From contig CM076144.1 in the NCBI GenBank assembly GCA_038025085.1, positions 17,075,501-17,139,500 on the forward strand: DNA of 64,000 bases, in the 5' to 3' direction. This document shows, piece by piece, positions 56,901 to 64,000 of the stretch (its first letter is position 1; each line of letters begins with the position of its first letter). The position numbers were made by a program, and so were the translations under genes. The notes beneath the pieces are model-generated. The model worked only from the letters and a program-made list of their open reading frames with translations, did no database searches and was not told the origin of the DNA. This DNA comes from Tetragonia tetragonoides. Taxonomy: Eukaryota; Streptophyta; Magnoliopsida; Caryophyllales; Aizoaceae.

Positions 56901-59842
56901 ATGAAGCTTCTATGAAAGATATGGAGACTTCCAAGTCATTATTTACTGCCTCCTTGAAAGGTCTTTCGAGTGTCACTCCTAACCGCTACTCAAGGAATTC
57001 ATTCTCATTTGCATCCCCTTTCGCTATGCTTTTTGGACATGGCATGTTAGTCTGACTTGTTAACATGATAACCCACTCTGGTAGATATGTTTAACAATCT
57101 GAGTCCCTATAGGTTGAGATTGATTAGGGGATTTATTGGAGACTTCTATTAGGAAAATGAAAAGTGGACCATGAGTTGCAAATTCTACATTCTTTCATCT
57201 GTTATGATGGATTACGGATTTTGGATTTTGAGAATAACGGTTAGGAAGCATTAGAAGTGATTACCCGCTCATCTCTCACAAGGCTGGAGAAGTAATATTC
57301 TCCTTCACACATTGGATCTGAGATTCAGGGCTTGGTTAACCCATTGCCAGTAACAACACTTCATTTTTGATATGAGTCAAACCCGAAACCCGCCTTTTTA
57401 CGTCAGAGGAAAAAACTGACATGTGGACTTGATACTTTCCAATTAGCCAGGCATTTAGAAAATAGAAGAAGATGAGAGAAGCTATTCATCTCACCATCCA
57501 AAGACTATGGTGGTGATGTTGGCCCAAAGACTTTACTGAGATGTATATTGCAAATTTGTATTTTAATAATAGTTGATGTTGTGCCTTTGTTCTCAGGTAC
57601 TTCCTTTTGTTGGCTTTGCAGTTGCCATGTTTCTGTTTTACTCCTTTGTTCCAGTCTTGCTGAAGGTATTTGTCTGGTTCCTTAATTGCTGCAATAATAT
57701 GCTACTAAAACATGAAAACATTAGTTTATGCTAGTGTAGTTTTGTTTTAATGAAGTTATTGCACAAGTGACAGTTTGTGGTTCAGTTTGTCCTCGACCTT
57801 ATAAACAAAATGATAGGATCCATGCACTCTTCTTAGTTGAGGTACCATGATATTACTACAATCTTCCACACTTTGAAATGCCATCTAGTAAAGTTGTCGC
57901 CTTTAGATTTCCGAGTAATTCCTATTCCAACACACTAGCTCTTCCTATTGTGCACTTGTGCCAGTGAGGAATATGCATTTCATTTTATCTCCTAGAGCCT
58001 TCTTTCTCAATGCAATTATTTGTAGCCAGGTAGTTGTGCACTTGTGCTTTTAAATGAAGTACAACAATCTCAGTGGCATAGACATTATGACATGGTTTTG
58101 TCAGCTTATTATACAAGCTGAATTTTGTCTGCTCAACATTTCTTGTAAATCATTCACAGTTGGTGCATGCTGATGAGGAGTATTATTAAAGCTGGCAGTA
58201 GTTACCCAGCCTAAAAAGCTAACCAAAAGCTGAATAAAAAAGTATCAACCAAATGAAACGTAAACCAAACCAAGACCTATGATCTGTGGGCAGCTCCCAG
58301 GCCATGGCCACTTGAACAGGTATGCTTGGGCCTTGTTACACACCAAGTCTAAGCTAGTGTTTTACAACTGCACAAAGAAATATTTGTAGTTACAATGAAT
58401 TCCGATCTAATTGTCAAATTTGTCATGCTCACAAGTATGATTTACATGACACACAAAGGTTTTAAATTCTGGTGGCCTCGTTTCCAATGTGATGGAAAGT
58501 AAGTGATAAGTAACCCAATCTGGTTGCTCTGGCTTAGGCAGACAGCCCGCCCCCTGGCTGTGACCCCAAGTTCGATCCTTGGTTTCGGCTGGGATTGGGG
58601 CCCGTCCTTACTGATCTAAAAGAAAATAGGTAATGTGTAATGTACGTAACGACTGTTGTAGTAATGGTGGATCTTCTGATCGATAAGGTCCAAATTAGAA
58701 CGAAGGGTATTTAATTATGTATTACAGAAAGCATTGACATCTATCTGCAATTAAATGTCGGGGGAAATGAAAAGACACTTCTGCATTATTTTGCAGATGA
58801 GTGGGTCTACAATGCTGAATTTGTCTCTGTTAACCTCGGATATGTGGGCTGTTTTGATTCGTATCCTCGCATATCATCAAAAGGTATGTCTCTTACTTCT
58901 TTGTTACTCCACATGTCCAGAAATACTTGTCACTGATACAATTAGGTGTCAGAACAATAACCACCCTAAATTAGTAATACATTGCGGTTGTATGTCCCTT
59001 GTATTCCCCGCGCCCACCCCACTTACTCTTTAGGACACAAATAGTAATGAAAGTTGGGTTATTATCAAAGAGTGTTTTGGTCAAAATGCATTAAATCCTG
59101 AATTTTGAGGGATTTCCACTTTTTGACAACTAGTTCAGGGTAAAGGGATTAGTATTATTTTGGCATCAAATAGAGAGAAAGATGCCACACTCTTAAGTAC
59201 GCAAACTGACTTGCAAAACATGTTTTACTGGCAGGTTGATTGGTTGTATTTTGTAGCTTTTGCGGCAGTTGCAGTTGGACTTATAATATACTCCTGGTAT
59301 GTAGGCCAAAGTTTTAACAGTTTCATATGTTGATTGTTTAATGTTGCACCTTGGTTTCTTCTAGATCATCCTGCGAAAGCTGCTAGTTTGGTCCCAGCAA
59401 ACAAATCCAATCTTGATTTGTGATTTACTATTGAGTATTGTCTAATTAAGAGATAGTACCTCCAAGTCCAAATGTGCTGCATTGGAGACATGCTGTTTGC
59501 ATAAACAAAGAAATCATCTGACATTCATTTAGGCACTAATGTGCAAATGGAACTGTTAGCTAGTATGAACTGGATCTAAAATTATATCTCATCTCATGGA
59601 TAATTAGCCAGCTTCAGTTGCCTCGAAATTTTACTTGGTAGTAAAACTCACTTTCTTGGGTTAATTGCTTGTAATTATACTGTAGGGGTGACAAAGAAGA
59701 GCAAAAGGCACGTGCTGCTGCAGCTGACGAAGAGACAGAGCGATGCAGGCATCTTGTTGAGGAGGATGCTATTAGAAGCTCAAGTCAAGATGTTTATGAT
59801 GGAAGAAGAGGAGAGAGTAATGTCATTGAACAGAAGGAATAA
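50979..59842 (+). CDS. DUF914 / SLC35F-type solute transporter
   Basis: A drug/metabolite transporter superfamily member (DUF914, SLC35F1/F2/F6-like) with about ten membrane helices; its substrate is not established. Exons: 50979-51102, 51587-51681, 52941-52998, 53382-53576, 54253-54332, 56275-56357, 56620-56671, 57597-57665, 58797-58883, 59235-59296, 59686-59842, joining in frame to 353 codons. Blocks seen: IVLGQILSLIITSTGFTSSE, NAPTSQSFANYVLL, VVKAYQYTSLTSVMLLDCW, VIICIVGLVMVVLSDVHA, GDMLVIAGATLYAVSNVSE, LGLFGAIVSAIQ, GELKSIHWSAGA, LNLSLLTSDMWAVLIRI, FVAFAAVAVGLIIYSW, and a charged cytosolic tail. Intron 3 has a GC donor (CTAG/GCATGT at 52999), the only choice found that keeps the frame. 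Introns hold SINEs and a duplicated exon 5 end. Confidence 0.93.
52837..52854. repeat. Poly-C tract
   Basis: Eighteen consecutive C in intron 2 of the DUF914 gene, 86 bp before exon 3. Confidence 0.95.
54302..54415 (+). repeat. 65 bp tandem duplication of exon 5 end and splice donor
   Basis: 'taccctttatgcagtcagta' at 54302 recurs at 54367, and both copies run through 'atgttagtgaggtacgtgt' into 'ttatat'. The second copy therefore repeats the last 31 bases of exon 5 with the GTACGTG donor inside intron 5. Confidence 0.95.
54961..55247 (+). mobile_element. SINE with (TTG)n tail and 16 bp TSD
   Basis: The 287 bp insert is flanked by perfect copies of TAGGAATATGTAATAT (54945-54960 and 55248-55263). 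Its 3' half reads 'aaacggaaacagcctctctg', 'ggggtaaggctgcgtac', a poly-C run, 'gcctaggcgggagcctcttt' and then about nine TTG units. This is the pattern of tRNA-derived plant SINEs with short TTG tails. The 5' half (54961-55070) is unlike the usual SINE body and may be a second module. Confidence 0.92.
58515..58640 (+). mobile_element. tRNA-like SINE in DUF914 intron 8
   Basis: ggttgctctggcttaggcag fits an A-box region and 'aagttcgatccttgg' a B box about 45 bp later, followed by ggattggggcccgtccttac and a short A-rich end. A tRNA gene is unlikely because the cloverleaf arms do not pair. No target-site duplication is clear. Confidence 0.6.
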
Positions 59843-60830
59843 ATGGGCAATGCAAGTTTGTCACTATATGCATTGAAAACTTTTCTCCCCAGAAAGAGTG
59901 GGAGTTTAGATGCTCAACAGCAAACTTTAGTGAAAAGAAAAATTAAGTAATTGTATTGTCATTTTTTACTTCTTCCTAGGAATAGTCATAATTTTCTTTG
60001 TTTTGTTTTTTGTTCAAGAAACTATATATAAAGGCCCTTTAGCCTGTCAATTTAGGTGCATTACAAATGATATTTTTTTTTTGTTTTTCCAAAGATTACT
60101 ACAGAGAAGTGGCTGCAATGCAGTGTATGGACATGTGATTGCATATTGATGGACAATGAGCTTTGCTTCCAAGAAAGCAAAACCATTTTTCGCAATTTTA
60201 ACTGGTAAATCCTTTGGCTAAGTTGGTCATCCCTGTTCATCTTTTGGCGAAGTTGGTCATCCCCCTCAGAAAGAAAAAGGAAAAAAAATTGAGTTGTTCA
60301 GAGAATATCTAACAGCAGGAGGAAATTATGACTCTTATGGGTGTATTGAACTCCGACTTTGAGCTTACGCTCTTTCCATTTTTAATAATATGGACTACGA
60401 ATTATCAAAAACTAGTAGAGGAGAAATCAAGGGGACTATAAGGGAATTTGCACAAATTGTCACTTAAATATGCCAATTTGTCATTAGAGCCAAACAAAAG
60501 GGTTTTAAGAAACAAATATAACAAGATGGTATTTTGGCCATTCAGTTCCTCCTCCTGCGAGTTGGGCGAGCCTGAAAATTTGAGTTGGATTGCATATGAT
60601 TTTAAATTCATCTCACTATACTATGATTGCCTCGGATGATGAAATACAACTGCAATTTCATACGAATGCAATCTTCAGTTTATATCAGAATGGGAATCTG
60701 AACAGAAGCTTGAATGTTACATAATGGCATCTACTCCCACCGCCCTCACAGAGCGAAAACGTACTACTATGACTGGATAAAGGAAATGTACTGAGAAACA
60801 ATATTCAGATTGGATGTAATTTTCTGCTTG
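59843..60830. other. 3' flanks between convergent genes
   Basis: Presumed 3' UTRs of the DUF914 gene (plus) and of the minus-strand gene ending at 60831. A short duplicated phrase, 'aagttggtcatcc', occurs at 60218 and 60250. Nothing else was recognised. Confidence 0.5.
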
Positions 60831-61221
60831 CTAACGAACACGTCGAACTTTCTCTTCTTGTCCAAGTCCAAGCGATTTCTGTGCATTCGCAATGCCTTCA
60901 GGATCTGTTAAAAGCCAATGTCAATACCAATAATTATGATGCCAATGCCAGTGCTAAATACAAAAATTGCAAATCATGAATGCACCGTGAAATAGCAATC
61001 ATATGTTCCCACAAGTTGGTTTGAGCATGATTCTGAGCTATGCACTTTTTTCCCTTATGACTTATGAGCTTGACTTTTGCAAAGATGAAAGCAAACCAAA
61101 GAATACCCAGCTTACCAAAAAACTGTGTGAAAATGCGAGTGAAGAAGCTCAAGTTGCGGGACACATTATATGCCATCATAGGAGGAAGGGGTTTGACAAC
61201 TGTGTCAATGCTGAATACCCG
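60831..61221 (-). CDS. 3'-terminal two exons of an unrecognised gene
   Basis: On the minus strand exon 61221-61116 (after a TTTCTTCAG acceptor, ending at a GTAAGC donor) and exon 60904-60831 (after a TTTTAACAG acceptor, ending in TAG) join in frame. They encode RVFSIDTVVKPLPPMMAYN, then VSRNLSFFTRIFTQFFDPEG, then IANAQKSLGLGQEEKVRRVR. The segment is basic and hydrophobic-to-charged, like a small organelle or membrane-associated protein tail, but the family is not recognised. Phases match exactly (one base plus two), which supports a real gene. Upstream exons beyond 61222 could not be identified; the gene may continue past the window. Confidence 0.6.
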
Positions 61222-61229
61222 CTGAAGAA

Positions 61230-62048
61230 ACTATAATCAGATCCAAAACTCCAGGAGTTAGCTTTCAAATTGACAGCTAAAACATTTTACAAGAATGTCA
61301 ACATGTTAGAATATATGCATGTTCAATGAAAGGGATAAATACTGGAGGATCACAAGTAGCAAGAAGGTCTTAGAGCACAAAAAAAGAGAAAAAAAAAAAA
61401 AGAAGAAACTGTTCTGTTTCAAAATTTCCCAAGGAAAGGATGCACTGAACATTCAAAAAAGTAATATGAAGCTGAGAAACAAGAGTACAGTCAGGGAGAC
61501 ACAATAATGAGAACCAAATAAAGGCGATCAACCTACCCAGAAAATGTATATTTTCCCATGCAAACCAAATGCAGAACAACCAATTGAAGATTATGGGCTT
61601 ATGACCTTCTGTTCTAACCAAATGCTCTATACATAATGTGATTTCAGCAACAGCAAATCGCTGAACATTATCCCCGTCCTGTCTCTGATCTTGCATGCTT
61701 TATTAAAGAACATAAACATACCCTTGGTTCTGTGAGCACGAAAAAAAAAACTATACTCCATGAGACTGAGTAACAGAAGAGAAGTGAGCTATTCCTATGA
61801 CAGAATTACCGATCTAGCTTTCATAAGATTTCCTCTAAAATTGTTCGCTAATCAGTAATCAACCCTAAATAAACACGCAAAGCAATGATACCGGCTACTT
61901 AAAAACCTTATCTTTTCCAAAATATATTTGACACAAGGAAACAATCAAGGATACGCAGGATGTATAGTTCTAGGAAGAAAACTATTAAAGGCTCCCAGCT
62001 GATACACCCAGATCTACCATTTGATTAGTGAGTGAACATGGCCAAAGT
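61230..62048. other. Presumed intron of the minus-strand gene
   Basis: No open segment with matching splice sites was found. It contains A-rich stretches near 61378-61405. Confidence 0.4.
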
Positions 62049-62152
62049 TTGTTTTTTTTTTAGGTAACATGGGTATCCAAGCTTTTTCTTTTGCTTGACT
62101 ATTCCCATGGCCCTGAAGTTAACGACTAGGAAAACCTCCAGTGGCTTTGAGA
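62049..62152 (-). mobile_element. Short SINE, second copy, with 15 bp TSD
   Basis: Minus-strand copy of the SINE at 33158-33266, with its poly-A tail as the plus-strand T run at 62052-62061. Flanks GAACATGGCCAAAGT (62034-62048) and GAATATGGCCAAAGT (62153-62167) differ at one base. Confidence 0.9.
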
Positions 62153-62167
62153 GAATATGGCCAAAGT

Positions 62168-63689
62168 AAGGGGTCAAAATTAATCTCATTTTTATAGCAC
62201 CAATTGCTCAAATTAGACCCTGCAAAACCTTACGCAAGAGAAGTTATTATGTTCAGTTCAAACCAAAAAGAAGTCAAGCTCTGCAGCCAGCCTTGATTTC
62301 CAGCAGCCAAATGACGATCAAACATGGATAGCCAAGTCCCTAATGATTAGGATACATGCTCAAAAGACTTTCGAACTAAGTTATGCAAATTTGATGAAAC
62401 CGGACTCAATACACGCCACATGGTTTAAGGGTAATCCTGTTCCCTTACAAAGTTGAACTTGATCGGACTTGAATGAATGTTAATCCTTGCAAAACGTCTT
62501 TCTCATTGAAGAATATGTTATTCTGTGACTATGAGAAGTGTACTCCATTTAGGAGCTTTATTTGATCAGAATTGCCATGAGACAATTAGACGCTCAATAA
62601 GACAGCAACGATGTCCCTGGACATCTGTGACTTTTTAACCCCATTGAACTCTTTGCTGGTGAAACTTGGTCATAAATCCTAAGATTACCTACTTCGTATG
62701 GCACACCCCAAAATGCACATAAACTCAGAAGTCGTGGAGCTCCCAAAGTCAGGATTCAAACGAAAAATGATCTTCTCTTTGCATCTTTTTAGGCATTAAA
62801 AAAGAAACATGAGCTAAATATATGTTCAACTAGATATAACTTTTTAAGTTTGGACAGGAAACCAGAAAGGTCTCCTCTGCTGATGTCCTCAACTACTATA
62901 GAAATGACATATCAGTGAAAAATAACTTACATCTGAATTCTGAAGACAGTTTCTGGCTGCTTAACATGTTCCATTTAACTTTTCAACCAATAGATAGGTA
63001 TTGGTAAGTAAGGGAATTGCTCCAATCACATCTCAAATAAATTATGCATTGACTACTGACTAGTGGCTCAATATGCCAACTGAAAGCCAACACATTCTAT
63101 ACCTGAAAACAACAAAAAATACTAGGTTTCGATTTGATAACTTAAAGAACAAAACTTAAGATTCAGTTCAATTAAATCAAAGCATCACTTCGATCAAATC
63201 AGTTCAGGAAGTGAGATGTCCTTTGCTTCTTCTCTAATTCATTATCCATCTTGAGTCTTTGACTCTTTTGGATACAACAACACAGCTAGCTGCTTTTGCA
63301 GTGTATTTAGTTAAGCTACGAACATCAGCTTCCCACACCTTGACTCCAGGAAGTTGACTCCAGAAATTTCAGGCAAAACAATCTGCACTCCAGCCCCATC
63401 TCCATCAATTATTACCCCAATTTAAAGTACCCAACTGAATTATATATCTCACCAAGTAACTCCCTTTATCTACAAACCCAATTCCTGACAAACACTTCTC
63501 CATATCCACACAACACATAATTAACATTTAACACAAAATTAACATTAATCTACCTCTACAACAGGAAAGGATACAGCTCTATGCTCTTCGAAAGAACCTG
63601 AGCCACAATTAAAGACACAAAAGCAGACAAGCCCTCAATTCAAATGTTTCAAGCACCAATTCAGACCCCTACATATACTCCAAATTTCA
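62168..63689. other. No recognised feature
   Basis: Presumed intronic or upstream sequence of the minus-strand gene. A good minus-strand donor (GATGTAAGTT) lies near 62927-62936 but no coding exon could be tied to it. Confidence 0.4.
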
Positions 63690-64000
63690 TAAAACCCATT
63701 TTCCAAACCACGGTTCTTCATCCACGCAACACAAAAACAACAAACTAAATCCACATGAATACACCCATCTGGGTTTTCTTCTATTTATCTACACTAATTT
63801 CAGACCCATTTCAATACCAAAAGGCAAACAAACAACCGTCAATACAGTCTCCCAAATATTTCCTTAAAAACTCCTAAAAACTCAAAATTTCCCAAAACCC
63901 ATTTCCCAAACAAGAATTTATCCTCCATACAACACAAAGAAAAAAAACAAAAAAAAAAGACCAACCCCACATGAATACAACCATATGGGTTTTCTTTCAA
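63690..64000. repeat. Tandem duplication, period ~216 bp
   Basis: 'ccacatgaatacacccatct' at 63751 recurs as ccacatgaatacaaccatat at 63967. Both are preceded by 'aaaacccatttNccaaac' and a run of Asn/Thr-type ACA-rich sequence. The second copy is cut by the window end. Confidence 0.75.

Noticed and set aside
58515..58600. Possible tRNA gene with GTTCGATCC
   Set aside because: The acceptor and anticodon arms do not pair and the sequence continues as a SINE body.
62927..62970. Small upstream exon of the minus-strand gene (donor GATGTAAGTT)
   Set aside because: The donor is good, but the acceptor and frame cannot be fixed and the peptide is not recognisable.

Overview
The window is nuclear DNA from a flowering plant, on the evidence of multi-exon genes with GT-AG introns, plant-type protein families (CDC6, MED10, HD-Zip I, pectin-type methyltransferase, DUF914/SLC35F transporter) and a heavy load of plant transposons. 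It is a eudicot by gene structure and AT content. SINEs ending in TTG repeats and short poly-A SINEs make an Amaranthaceae-type (Caryophyllales) genome plausible, but that is inference. No bacterial, organellar or viral region was seen.

Layout. 1-12.2 kb is repeat-rich: a lone minus-strand exon near 0.85 kb, foldback and MITE elements, an intact RNase H ORF from a LINE 3' end (6.3 kb), a TIR element with an internal minisatellite (7.1 kb), and a degenerate LINE on the minus strand (7.57-11.93 kb) with a hAT-type MITE inserted in its ORF1 end. 12.28-18.7 kb is CDC6 (+): 16 exons, 506 codons, with a perfect E2F palindrome upstream. Its intron 1 carries a second copy of the start of exon 2 fused to what looks like the first exon of an importin-7/8-like gene, followed by a LINE fragment and scrambled inverted repeats. 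19.6-28.7 kb is a transposon block: a 1.5 kb TIR element, a 3.1 kb defective hAT element with TIRs and an 8-bp TSD, and a defective PIF/Harbinger element with both of its ORFs. A three-unit ~200 bp tandem repeat (29.2-29.8 kb) precedes MED10 (+, 31.19-32.50 kb, five coding exons). An HD-Zip I gene of the ATHB7/12 type lies on the minus strand (35.1-35.8 kb). 36.3-40.05 kb is another MITE/SINE/hAT-relic cluster.

From 40.57 to 47.96 kb a PMT-type S-adenosylmethionine-dependent methyltransferase gene lies on the minus strand. Its splice sites and six exons are recognisable, but three reading-frame breaks in exons 1 and 3 make it a probable pseudogene, or a locus with indel errors. An 828 bp LINE-derived insertion with a perfect 18 bp TSD follows (48.5-49.3 kb). 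A DUF914/SLC35F nucleotide-sugar-type transporter (+, 50.98-59.84 kb, 11 exons, 353 codons) has one GC-AG intron and a 65 bp tandem duplication of an exon end with its splice donor. The last 3 kb hold the two 3'-terminal exons of an unrecognised minus-strand gene.

The genes are unrelated housekeeping or regulatory loci, with no sign of a functional cluster. What stands out is how often insertions and small duplications sit in introns or close to promoters, several with target-site duplications readable directly. Exon boundaries were read by eye from frame continuity, splice dinucleotides and remembered family sequences; no alignment or transcript data were available.
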